Source: DASWOJ01 sp964242415 (GTDB lineage Bacteria; Pseudomonadota; Alphaproteobacteria; Acetobacterales; Acetobacteraceae). From it: a stretch of DNA of 9,183 nt. Positions 1 to 6,282 of this stretch are shown here, piece after piece. Where the stretch lies: NCBI GenBank assembly GCA_964242415.1, contig CAXTAT010000062.1, positions 1 through 9,183 on the forward strand, given 5' to 3'. Under the pieces are notes generated by a model. The model was not told the origin of the DNA, did not search any database, and saw nothing but the letters and a program-made list of their open reading frames with translations. How positions within the stretch are numbered: position 1 is the stretch's first letter; each line of letters starts with the position of its first letter. Made by a program: the position numbers and the translations under genes.

Positions 1-236
1 GCGGCGTTGCCGGAGGTGGCCGTGCTGCGCCGCGTGTGGGCGCGGCACTTCGAGCGAGACAAGCCGGAGGACAATGGCGGCACTGCTGGCGAACAGACTG
101 GCGAGCCGGCTGGCAGCCGCGTGCGGATGCGCCCGATGCAGGGCCGCGGCCCAGGCGACCGGGTGGAGTCACCTTATGAGACCGAGGCCCGGTTCCGGTC
201 CAAGCGCGCCATGCACTGGACGGGCTACATGGTCCA
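1..236 (+). pseudogene. IS1182-family transposase, middle part (5' side of the interruption)
   Basis: The frame starting at base 1 is open across the left edge and reads PEVAVLRRVWARHFER, a variable stretch, then RVESPYETEARFRSKR and WTGYMVH. This is the middle of an IS1182-type DDE transposase just before the conserved segment that continues HLTETCDED. The N-terminal part, including the first catalytic Asp expected in a TDST-like motif, lies outside the window. After base 236 the family similarity stops abruptly in mid-codon and the frame runs into unrelated DNA. The rest of the protein resumes in frame at 2190 if 1955 bases are removed. I see no other stop or frameshift in this piece, so the gene looks recently disrupted rather than decayed. 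The family call rests on recognised motifs, not on a search. Confidence 0.82.
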
Positions 237-1854
237 CACGATCCGAACGCAATCGACCATTCGTCCGCGGAGGGTCCTCGCGCCCCGGCGGCGGACTGCG
301 CAGCGGGATGACATGGCGGATCTCCAGGTTGTCCTCGTGGACGATGACGCGCTCGACGACGAGCTGCAAGATTGCCTGCTTCTCGGCGAGCGAGGCGTCG
401 TCCAGCCGGCCGCGCACGCGTTCGCAGAACGCGGCCAAGTCGAGCAGGAGTTCCTGGGCCTCAGCGCGCTGGCGGCGTAGGTCGCGCTGCTGCTCGAGTT
501 GGCGCTCCAGCCCGCAGCGTTGACCGTCGAGCTGCCGCTGCCGCTCTGTCAGTTCCTCCAGGCTGATCACCTCGGCCTGGTAGGCGTCGAGCAACCGCGC
601 ATCTGCGCGGCGCAGCCCGTCGAGGCGGACCACCAGCCGCCGCTCAGGCCCCTGCTCTCGGGACGCGTTCCGGTCCGCGTCCGCGGCGCAGTGCTGGAAC
701 TGGGCGGTCAGCCGGTCGGGGTCGGCGAGCAGGTCGCGGACGTGGGTCCAGACCGCCCGCTCCAGGGCCTCGCCATCCGCGCAGGCCCGCGGGCAAGGGT
801 GCGCCCGGCCGGTCCTGACGCAGTCCTTGCCGCCGCACCGGTGGTAGCGCCGCACGCCATGTGGCGTCAGCTTGGTCGTGCCGCACATGGCCATCCCGCA
901 GCCGCCGCAGGTCAGCAGGCAGCGCAGCAGGTAGTCGTGCTTCTTGTTGTTGCGCAACGCGAAGGCGGCGTTGCGGGCCAGCTGCGCCGCCGCCCGCTCC
1001 GCCGTCGCCCGGTCGACCAAGGCCGGGACCGCGATCGGGATCCACTGCTCCTGCGGCCGCAGCCGGATGCGGTCCTTGCCGCCGCGGCCCGGCTCGCGGC
1101 CGCCGCACGGCTCGCTCGCCGGCACGCACTGGTAGCGGTTCGCGTAGGCGGTGCCGGCGTAGACAGGGTCGGAGAGCATGTGGTGGACGGTCCCGGCCGC
1201 CCAGGGTCGGCGGCCGCAGCGCGGGAGCCAGGGGCCGGCGTTCAGGCGCTTGAGGATCTGCCGCAGCGTCAGCTGCTCCTCGATCAGCCAGCCGTAGAGC
1301 ATGCGCACGACCTCGGCCTCGGTCTCATCGACGGCCAGCTGGCCGGCCACCCCGTCGCGGCGCGGCAGGCGGCGGTAGCCGTAGGGGGCGTGCACGCCGA
1401 CGAACTGGCCGGCGCGGGCCTTCTGCAGCTTGCCGCGGCGGAACCGCTCACTCAGCAGCACCCGCTCGTATTCGGCGACTGCCCCTTGGATCTGCAGCAG
1501 CAGCTGGTCGCCGGGATCGTCCGAGATGGCGCGGCCGAGGAACGCAACAGCGCAACCGGCCCGCCGGAACTCCTCCAGCAGCAAGGCCTGGTAGGCGTAG
1601 TTGCGGGCCAGGCGGTCGGGCGCGAGGATGCCGAGGATCTCGACCTCGCCGTCGCGCACGGCGTCGCGCAGCGCGTCCAGGCCGGGCCGGTCGAGGCGCG
1701 CGCCGCTGTAGCCCTCGTCGCGGAACACGTGGCGGTCGTTCAGCTCGTGACCGCCGGCCCCGGCCCAGGCGCGCAGAGCTGAGAGCTGGCTGTCGATGGT
1801 CTGCTGGCGCTCCTGGCGCTCGGTCGAGACCCTGGCATAGATGGCGGCGCGCAT
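169..1854 (-). CDS. large serine recombinase (resolvase domain, recombinase domain, zinc ribbon, coiled coil)
   Basis: This 561-aa site-specific DNA recombinase presumably moves the element that carries it. The N-terminal resolvase domain (about 3-150) starts MRAAIYARVST with nucleophile Ser10 and has DRLAR with active-site arginines 81 and 84. A recombinase DNA-binding domain follows (about 155-290, APYGYRR and LSDPVYAGTAYANRY). A zinc ribbon lies at about 308-360 (Cys316, Cys319, Cys340, Cys345, Cys354). A helical, coiled-coil-like stretch spans about 405-470, followed by LQLVVERVIVHEDNLEIRHV. The ATG at 1854 is preceded by AAGGAG (1862-1867) with a 7-base gap, and a stop at 1903 closes the frame upstream. 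The last 22 residues (540-561) cross the element border and are encoded by antisense transposase DNA. All key catalytic residues are present, so the enzyme may be active. Confidence 0.93.
   Translation of the reverse strand: MRAAIYARVSTERQERQQTIDSQLSALRAWAGAGGHELNDRHVFRDEGYSGARLDRPGLDALRDAVRDGEVEILGILAPDRLARNYAYQALLLEEFRRAGCAVAFLGRAISDDPGDQLLLQIQGAVAEYERVLLSERFRRGKLQKARAGQFVGVHAPYGYRRLPRRDGVAGQLAVDETEAEVVRMLYGWLIEEQLTLRQILKRLNAGPWLPRCGRRPWAAGTVHHMLSDPVYAGTAYANRYQCVPASEPCGGREPGRGGKDRIRLRPQEQWIPIAVPALVDRATAERAAAQLARNAAFALRNNKKHDYLLRCLLTCGGCGMAMCGTTKLTPHGVRRYHRCGGKDCVRTGRAHPCPRACADGEALERAVWTHVRDLLADPDRLTAQFQHCAADADRNASREQGPERRLVVRLDGLRRADARLLDAYQAEVISLEELTERQRQLDGQRCGLERQLEQQRDLRRQRAEAQELLLDLAAFCERVRGRLDDASLAEKQAILQLVVERVIVHEDNLEIRHVIPLRSPPPGREDPPRTNGRLRSDRVDHVARPVHGALGPEPGLGLIR
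235..236. other. crossover core dinucleotide CA of attL
   Basis: CA lies between the transposase codon GTC (232-234) and the left inverted repeat. The same dinucleotide at 2190-2191 precedes TCTCACCGAG, and one copy is needed to restore the transposase frame. The assignment as the 2-bp core follows from the known mechanism of serine recombinases. CA is not self-complementary, so it would fix insertion polarity. Confidence 0.7.
237..257 (+). repeat. left terminal inverted repeat (attP half-site in attL)
   Basis: CACGATCCGA-A-CGCAATCGAC, read inward from the left junction. It matches the reverse complement of 2169-2189 at 20 of 21 positions; the single difference is A at 247 against G from base 2179. 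It starts exactly where the transposase homology ends, directly after the CA core at 235-236. It also encodes the last element-derived codons of the recombinase on the minus strand. Confidence 0.85.
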
Positions 1855-2039
1855 GGTGAAGCTCCTTCGGTGGGCGAGGTCGTGGAAGGGTCGGCAAGGC
1901 GATCACCGGCCGCGGCGGGGCCGGGGCCGGCGAGGAGGCGGTAGGCATCCGCCAGGCGGTGTGGGCCGTCCCGGGTGCGGACGAAGACGGAGCTGATGCT
2001 CCAGTTCGGGTTGGTCGGAACTCGTCGCCTGCGCGGCAT
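1740..2039 (-). CDS. possible small protein upstream of and overlapping the recombinase
   Basis: A 99-codon frame starts with ATG at 2039, preceded by a weak GAGGTG, and ends inside the recombinase gene in another frame. The first half contains NPNWSISSVFVRTRDGPHRL followed by ADAYRLLAG. Codons there end almost always in G or C, which fits real coding sequence, whereas the part after about 1900 looks like shadow sequence. The pattern VRTRDGPxRLxxAYRLL looks like a conserved short protein sometimes found beside recombinases, but I cannot name a family. If real it lies entirely inside the mobile element and is co-transcribed with the recombinase; a role as a helper or directionality factor is only a guess. 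It may instead be a chance frame, or a short gene whose true end was lost. Confidence 0.38.
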   Translation of the reverse strand: MPRRRRVPTNPNWSISSVFVRTRDGPHRLADAYRLLAGPGPAAAGDRLADPSTTSPTEGASPCAPPSMPGSRPSARSASRPSTASSQLCAPGPGPAVTS

Positions 2040-2168
2040 GGGACGGCACCTCGCGGTTGGGTGCCCCGTCTAACGAGGGAGCCGCCATCACGAGGGCTGC
2101 AAGCGCCGCCTCTTTGGCTTGGCGATGGCAGGCCAGACAAACGCGACTGACATCGTGAAGACGATTGC

Positions 2169-2189
2169 GTCGATTGCGCTCGGATCGTG
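2169..2189 (-). repeat. right terminal inverted repeat (attP half-site in attR)
   Basis: Read inward on the minus strand this is CACGATCCGA-G-CGCAATCGAC, the partner of the left arm, ending immediately before the CA core at 2190-2191 and the resumption of the transposase frame. Unlike the left arm it continues inward with a second copy of the CGATTGCG unit: plus-strand copies lie at 2162-2169 and 2171-2178 with a 9-bp period. The two arms therefore differ outside the shared 21 bp. Confidence 0.83.
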
Positions 2190-2191
2190 CA
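2190..2191. other. crossover core dinucleotide CA of attR
   Basis: This is the second copy of CA, directly after the right inverted repeat and forming codon CAT (His) of the resumed transposase frame. It is paired with 235-236; the spacing of 1955 bases gives exact frame restoration after excision. Confidence 0.7.
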
Positions 2192-2948
2192 TCTCACCGA
2201 GACCTGCGACGAGGACAGCCCGCGCCTGGTGGTTCATGCCGACACAACCCCGGCCAACATGCACGAGGCCGAGCGCACGGGGGCGATCCACGACGCGCTC
2301 GCGGCAAAGGGGCTGGCCCCGTCCGAGCACCTGGTGGACTCCGCCTACATCAGCGCCGGCCACCTCGTGGCCGCCCGCACGCAGCACGGCATCGACCTGG
2401 TCGGCCCCGGCCGCCCCAACGTGAGCTGGCAGGGCCGCAGCGGCGGCGATGCGTTCACCTTGGCCGACTTCACGGTGGATTGGGACCGCAAGGCCGTCCG
2501 CTGCCCCGAGGGCAAGGAGAGTGGCCTTTGGATCAGCGGCGTCAAGCACAGAGGGCAGGGCGACGTCATCCACGTGCAATTCCGCGCCGCCGACTGCCGG
2601 GCCTGTCCGTCGCGCGCCCGTTGCACCCGGGCGCGCTCGAAATACCAGGGCCGGGTGCTGGCGGTGATGCCCCGGCCCGAGCACGAGGCCCTTGCCGCCG
2701 CCAGGGCGCGCGAGGGCACGGCGGAAGGCAAGAGCCTGTATGCGCAACGCAACGGCGTCGAAGGCACCCTGTCGCAGGCCGTCCGCACCTTCGGCTTGCG
2801 CCAGGCACGCTACCGCGGCCTGGCGAAGACGGGCCTGCAAAGCGTCGCGACCGCCGCATCCCTCAACCTTGACCGGATCGCCGCCTGGTTCGCCGGACGC
2901 CCGCTCGCGCCAACCCGCACCTCACGCTTCGCCGCACTCGCTGCCTGA
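2190..2948 (+). pseudogene. IS1182-family transposase, C-terminal part (3' side of the interruption)
   Basis: The frame reads HLTETCDEDSPRLVVHADTT, then LAPSEHLVDSAYISAGHLV, a cysteine-rich DCRACPSRARCTR segment, and near the end RNGVEGTLSQAVRTFGLRQA and ARYRGLAKTGLQSVATAASL, ending at TGA 2946-2948. These are hallmark stretches of IS1182 transposases. The second catalytic Asp is in LVDSAY (codon 2337-2339) and the catalytic Glu in GVEGT (codon 2760-2762). The product cuts and joins DNA at the IS ends. A GTG at 2187 could open a 253-aa fragment, but it would lack the first catalytic Asp and should be inactive. Codon use stays strongly GC-ending with no internal stop, so the frame is intact apart from the insertion. 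Precise excision of the inserted element would restore a continuous transposase. Confidence 0.88.
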
Positions 2949-2953
2949 CGGGC

Positions 2954-2971
2954 GACTTCGCCAACAGGGTC
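2954..2971. repeat. putative right terminal inverted repeat of the IS1182-like element
   Basis: GACTTCGCCAACAGGGTC begins 5 bases after the transposase stop codon, where an IS1182 right end is expected. The matching left repeat would be upstream of the window, so the exact border is an inference. Confidence 0.33.
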
Positions 2972-3115
2972 GGGTCATTTGACGAAGTGGTACAGTTGAT
3001 CGCTTGATGGGAAGTGCCGCAAAGCTTTACTCCCTCGACTCCGCGCCCAGCGACGTTCCGCACCTAGACACAGGTGAGAAGCAAGGGCGTGTCGCTCAGC
3101 ATGATCGCTTCCCGC

Positions 3116-3415
3116 TTACAGCGGCACAGCACGGGCGCGTTGCGGCGGGACATCGGTCACATTCTTCACGTCCGCCATCACCCGCTTGGTTTCGTGAGAG
3201 GCGAGCGCCGCTTCCATCGCTGCCTCGTCGCGGAACACGCACGGCGCCACCGCGATCAGCCCGCCGCCGTCGCCCTCGGGAAAGAATCCCGAGACGCTCA
3301 CCAGGCCATGCGGACCCCAGCACTCGCGCACCAGTGGCAGGTGGACGTCGATCCAGTGGCCGCGGTCGAACTTGGTGTCGGCGTCGCCGGCGTAGGTGAC
3401 GTAGATCGTGATCAT
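3116..3415 (-). CDS. EthD-family protein
   Basis: This 99-aa protein begins MITIYVTYAGDADTKFDRGHWIDVHLPLVRECWG with no break (start here, continuing to FFPEGDGGG and later FRDEAAMEAALAS). It ends near NVTDVPPQRARAVPL. It resembles short EthD-type ferredoxin-like alpha/beta-barrel proteins, named after EthD of ethyl tert-butyl ether degradation. The HxxVHLPL-like segment and the VCVFRDEAAMxAAL region are typical, and the full domain length is present. It is probably cytosolic and dimeric; the biochemical role of such proteins is generally unclear. GGAGGA (3423-3428) lies 7 bases before the ATG. It begins 24 bases after the reading frame of the broken dehydrogenase gene and is the last gene of the leftward operon. 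Confidence in the fold is good; its substrate is unknown. Confidence 0.82.
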   Translation of the reverse strand: MITIYVTYAGDADTKFDRGHWIDVHLPLVRECWGPHGLVSVSGFFPEGDGGGLIAVAPCVFRDEAAMEAALASHETKRVMADVKNVTDVPPQRARAVPL

Positions 3416-3439
3416 GGCAAGTTCCTCCGGTCCGTGTGC

Positions 3440-4270
3440 TCAGGAGAAGTCGGTGGCGATGGCGACCTCGCGCCACGCTTCCATGTCCTTCTTGAAAGCG
3501 TCGAGCTTCCTTTCCGCGGTCGCGTAGGCGACGGGTCCGAGCGGCAGGTGCAGCGGCGGCTCGTCCGCGTCCACCGCCCCCAGGATCACCGCCACCGCCT
3601 TGTCCGGGTCGCCGGCCTGGCGGCCGTCGTTGCTGTCGCGGTATCAGCGCCGCTTGCCCGAGGTCTCGGCGTAGGCGCCGATCTCGGCCCGGGCGGTCTT
3701 GATCGAGCGGCCAAGGAACTCGGTGCGGAACGGCCCGGGCTCGACGATGACCACGTGGTGCCCAAGCGGCGCCAACTCCTCCGCCAGCGCTTCGGACAAG
3801 CCCTCCACTGCGAACTTGGTCGCGTTGTAGTAGCCGGAGCCTGCCGACCCGGCGATGCCGGCCCCGGAGGAGAAGTTGACGACCGTCGCGCGCCGGCTCG
3901 CCCGCAGCACCGGCAGCGCGGCGCGGGTGGTCTCGATCAGGCCGAAGACGTTGGTCTCGAACACCGGCCGGTACTCGTCGGGCGTTGCCTCCTCCACCGC
4001 ACCCACGAAACCGAAGCCGGCGTTGTTGACCAGCAGGTCAAGCCCGCCGAACGCGTCCTGCGCCGCCCTCACCGCCGTGGCCGCGCCGCCTTCCTGCGTC
4101 ACGTCGAGCGTCGCCGCCCTGCCCGTGCCGGGGAAGCGCCCGACCAACTCGGCCAGATACTCTGTCCTGCGTGCGGTCGCGACCAGGTTGTCGCCCCGCG
4201 CCAGCACCGCTTCCGCGAGCCTTTTGCCGAAACCGGTCGAGCAGCCGGTAATGAGCCACGTTTTGGCCAT
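3440..4270 (-). pseudogene. short-chain dehydrogenase/reductase with in-frame TGA
   Basis: This NAD(P)-dependent oxidoreductase frame has 276 codons, with TGA at codon 209 (3644-3646). Before it are all classical SDR motifs: TGCSTGFG (8-15, cofactor binding), TARR with Arg34 suggesting NADP, NNAG (82-85), Asn107, Ser135 in NFSSGAG, and Tyr148/Lys152 in YYNATK. After the TGA the same frame continues without shift as YRDSNDGRQAGDPDKAVAVI, then PPLHLPLGPVAYA and a final TGA at 3440-3442. This is the normal C-terminus of the family, so the stop is a single nonsense change (from CGA or TGG, for example), a sequencing error, or a read-through site. The 208-aa product keeps the active site but loses 68 residues of the substrate-side region. 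AAGGAAA precedes the ATG. It lies 31 bases after the dehydrogenase gene in the same operon. Confidence 0.85.
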
Positions 4271-4301
4271 GATGCGTTTCCTTTCTTCCGCAGGCGCCGG
4301 G

Positions 4302-5159
4302 CTAACCCGCGTGGCGCAGCGTGTAGCCGGCCATGGCTGACCAGTCCTTGTCGCCCAAGCCGGCGTCCACCGCTTCGTTCATGCGCGTGCGTACCGCGTC
4401 CAGCATGGGCAGGCGCCGGCCTGCCTCCGTCGCGGCCTCGGTGGCCAAGTGCAGGTCCTTGAGGCCCAGCGCCGCCTTGAACCCAGGGTCATACCGGTCC
4501 CCGGCGATGTTCGCCGAGTAGGTCTGGTATGTCCGGCTGCCTGCGAACAGCGTGCCCAGGATCAGCTCGAAGAAGCGGTCGCGCCCCAGGCCGTTCGCTT
4601 CCGTCAGCACCGCAGCCTCGGCCATCGCCTCGATCGCCATGGTGATCATCATGTTCGCAGCGATCTTGGCGGCGTTGGCCTGCCTGGGGTCCTCGCCCAT
4701 GGGCCACACCTTCTTGCCAAGCACATCGAGCAGCGGGCGAACCTTCTCCACCGCGTCCGGCCTGCCGCCCGCGAGGATGTTCAGCTCGCCTTTCGCGGCA
4801 ACGTCGGGCCGGCCGAGCACGGGGGCGGACACGTAGCCCAGCCCGGCCCGCTCGTGCGCGGCGGCGAGCTCGCCAGCGAACGCGACCGAAATCGTGGAAC
4901 TGACGACATGCACCAGCCCGGCCCTCGCCCTGTCCAGCACGCCCGCATCAAGCAGCGTCGCCCGGATCGCCGGGTCGTCAGGGAGCATGGTGAAGGCCGC
5001 GTCGCCCCCGAAGGCGTCGGCCGGCGAAGAGACGCGCTCCACCCCCTCCAGGCCCTCGGCACCCGAGCGGCTCCAGGCGCGCACGCGGTGCCCGGCCTCC
5101 GCCAGGTTGCGGGCCATGGCGCTGCCCATCGCGCCCAATCCTATGAAGCCGACTTCCAT
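4302..5159 (-). CDS. NAD(P)-dependent oxidoreductase, 3-hydroxyisobutyrate dehydrogenase-like
   Basis: This is a 285-aa beta-hydroxyacid dehydrogenase superfamily enzyme. The N-terminus VGFIGLGAMGSAMARNLAEA carries the GxGxxG dinucleotide motif (7-12). The substrate-site region reads SAPVLGRPDVAAKGELNILA (111-130). The catalytic lysine is Lys165 in NAAKIAANMM, with Asn169 four residues later. The all-helical C-terminal domain runs to about residue 280. Family members reduce or oxidise beta-hydroxyacids, tartronate semialdehyde or imines; the SAPVLGRP version departs from classical DAPVSGG, so the exact substrate is open. The ATG at 5159 is preferred over GTG at 5162 because GGGAG (5167-5171) is 7 bases from it. 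Its A overlaps the TGA of the hydrolase gene (TGATG), a sign of coupled translation. Cytosolic; full length. Confidence 0.9.
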   Translation of the reverse strand: MEVGFIGLGAMGSAMARNLAEAGHRVRAWSRSGAEGLEGVERVSSPADAFGGDAAFTMLPDDPAIRATLLDAGVLDRARAGLVHVVSSTISVAFAGELAAAHERAGLGYVSAPVLGRPDVAAKGELNILAGGRPDAVEKVRPLLDVLGKKVWPMGEDPRQANAAKIAANMMITMAIEAMAEAAVLTEANGLGRDRFFELILGTLFAGSRTYQTYSANIAGDRYDPGFKAALGLKDLHLATEAATEAGRRLPMLDAVRTRMNEAVDAGLGDKDWSAMAGYTLRHAG

Positions 5160-6199
5160 CACCTTTCTCCCTCACCTTGCGTTGCGGTGCGCCCGTCATG
5201 CCGGTCGAGCCAGGCCAGCACAGGCCGGAGCGCTTCGTCCGAGTTCCTCTCGTAGATCAGGCCGTGGCCGTTGCCGCGCACGCCGTGGTCGGGCAGGTGC
5301 AGCAGCTCGGCCGGGGCACCCCCGGTCGTCAGGTGCTCGACGATAGGTGTGCTCGCCGGCGCGAAGGCGGAGGCCTCCGCCGTCACCACCAGAATCGGCA
5401 GCCCGGCCAATGCCGGTAGGCGCAGGGAAGCCGGGTCAGCCTCCTGCAACTTCCGCGGCGACGCGCGCGGCGGATCGAAGGTAAGTGGCGCGGCGGTCAG
5501 GCCCCAACTCAGCGGGCCGATGTTCGGGATGTCGGCGAAGGGCGGCCCCATCGGCTCGACGCTCACGATCGCCTTCACCAGCCCCGGGCGCCGATCCGCC
5601 GCGAGCCAGCCGCTCGGGCCGGATGCCGAGTGGGTCAGCAGAATCGCCGGCCCGATCCGGTCGAGCAGCCGGGCAAGCCGGTCGGCGTCCATGTCCTCCG
5701 ACGCGGCCAGGTCGGCGGGCAGCGGGCCGTAGCCGGCAATGAAGGCGTCCATCGCAGCTTCGTCGTCGGGCGCGAACGGCCACTGCGTGTGCTTCCCGGA
5801 CGAGTCCGGCGGGAAATAGATCTTGCGGCCGCCCTCGTAGGAGAAGGGCGGCCCCATTGGACCCACGACATCCACGTGCAGCGGCGAGCGCCCATGGCCC
5901 GGCCGGTCAACGACCACCGTCGCGTATCCGGCCTCCACGAGGCGCTGCGCCCAGCCCGGGCGGCCATCCGGCGTGTCCAGCCACTCCGTGCCTTGGAGGC
6001 CGCCGCCATGCACCAGCACGACTGGGTAGGGCCGCGTGACCTCCTCCGGCGCCTCCCACTCGGCGAACATCGGCCCGCGCTGGAAGGTCAGGCCGTCCTT
6101 TGTGACCCGCTCGCCTGCAACCCAGAAATGCCCGCGGCGCACCGTCCGCGCGGGAACACTTGCCCAGAAGCGGGCTGGGTCTCGTGTGCTGGCCTCCAT
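5159..6199 (-). CDS. alpha/beta hydrolase (esterase-like)
   Basis: This 346-aa alpha/beta-hydrolase probably cleaves an ester, lactone or similar bond. PVVLVHGGGLQGTEW (59-73) carries the oxyanion-hole HGGG. VVVDRPGHGRS (95-105) is the conserved strand-and-turn region. The nucleophile elbow is THSASG with Ser191, a variant of GxSxG. Glu215 in SVEPMGPPF is a plausible acid, and His312 in GNGHGLIYERN is the likely catalytic histidine. The hexapeptide PMGPPF occurs twice (114-119 and 216-221). I see no signal peptide. The ATG at 6199 is chosen over TTG at 6214 because TCCTCCC on the plus strand (6206-6212, GGGAGGA on the gene strand) is 6 bases upstream of it. It is the first gene of the leftward operon, directly behind the candidate TetR-controlled promoter, and overlaps the next gene by one base. 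The substrate is not identifiable. Confidence 0.9.
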   Translation of the reverse strand: MEASTRDPARFWASVPARTVRRGHFWVAGERVTKDGLTFQRGPMFAEWEAPEEVTRPYPVVLVHGGGLQGTEWLDTPDGRPGWAQRLVEAGYATVVVDRPGHGRSPLHVDVVGPMGPPFSYEGGRKIYFPPDSSGKHTQWPFAPDDEAAMDAFIAGYGPLPADLAASEDMDADRLARLLDRIGPAILLTHSASGPSGWLAADRRPGLVKAIVSVEPMGPPFADIPNIGPLSWGLTAAPLTFDPPRASPRKLQEADPASLRLPALAGLPILVVTAEASAFAPASTPIVEHLTTGGAPAELLHLPDHGVRGNGHGLIYERNSDEALRPVLAWLDRHDGRTATQGEGER

Positions 6200-6253
6200 G
6201 GTTTGTCCTCCCAATGCCTGACGCCAGGCCCCTTGCCGGCGGCGGCGCGAAGC

Positions 6254-6282
6254 TACATATGGACCGATCAGTCCTTAATCAA
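6254..6282 (-). promoter_or_regulatory. candidate promoter of the hydrolase operon
   Basis: On the minus strand TTGATT (6277-6282) and TATGTA (6254-6259) are separated by exactly 17 bases, a sigma70-type layout pointing to the hydrolase gene 55 bases downstream. The -35 matches the consensus at 4 of 6 positions and the -10 only moderately. The palindromic operator fills the spacer. Confidence 0.45.
6261..6274. promoter_or_regulatory. palindromic operator, likely bound by the TetR-family regulator
   Basis: GGACCGATCAGTCC is an inverted repeat with 12 of 14 symmetric positions (GGAC-Y-GATC-R-GTCC). It lies in the 119-bp gap between the divergent hydrolase and tetR-like genes and inside the spacer of the candidate leftward promoter. 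TetR-family proteins usually bind such short palindromes next to their own gene and block RNA polymerase. Binding by this regulator is inferred from position only. Confidence 0.6.

Larger units (their letters stand above)
237..2189 (-). mobile_element. minimal serine-recombinase element inserted in the IS1182 transposase gene
   Basis: A 1953-bp segment separates two in-frame halves of a transposase. Its ends are inverted repeats (237-257 and 2169-2189) matching at 20 of 21 positions. Outside each end lies CA (235-236 and 2190-2191). Deleting the segment plus one CA gives codons GTC CAT CTC, restoring the family sequence VHLTE. The only clear gene inside is a 561-aa large serine recombinase, with a possible small ORF upstream. 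Serine recombinases exchange strands at a central 2-bp core and leave hybrid attL and attR sites, exactly the arrangement seen. In a circular form the ends would join as a 44-bp near-palindrome around CA, a typical attP shape. I see no cargo gene. An element this small with a large serine recombinase is unusual; I do not recognise a named family. Confidence 0.85.
1..2971 (+). mobile_element. IS1182-family insertion sequence, interrupted, left end outside window
   Basis: The two transposase pieces (1-236 and 2190-2948) belong to one IS1182-like element whose left terminus lies upstream of the window. The right terminus is tentatively placed just after the stop codon, at GACTTCGCCAACAGGGTC (2954-2971), which resembles inverted-repeat ends of related elements as I remember them. 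It cannot be confirmed here because the partner repeat is missing. Bases 2977-3115 beyond it hold no gene I can support. Confidence 0.6.

Noticed and set aside
499..1782. Long plus-strand frame (427 aa) opposite the recombinase
   Set aside because: It is the antisense shadow of a high-GC gene: low-complexity Ala/Gly/Val/Arg composition, no domain, and the minus strand encodes a clear serine recombinase.
237..2189. Element as an IS607-type or DDE-type insertion sequence
   Set aside because: IS607 elements lack such terminal inverted repeats and use a short MerR-like recombinase with TnpB; no DDE transposase lies inside. The large serine recombinase and 2-bp core explain the structure better.
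2088..2840. Minus-strand 250-aa frame opposite the transposase
   Set aside because: It is a shadow of the IS1182 transposase. Only its last part (2088-2189) matters, because it could become the recombinase tail in the circular form.
3644..3646. TGA in the dehydrogenase as a selenocysteine codon
   Set aside because: No selenocysteine insertion hairpin was recognised, and the position is not a redox site in SDR enzymes; nonsense mutation or sequencing error is simpler.
3074..4462. Plus-strand 462-aa frame across the dehydrogenase genes
   Set aside because: It is antisense to SDR, EthD and dehydrogenase genes with clear motifs; its own translation has no recognisable domain.
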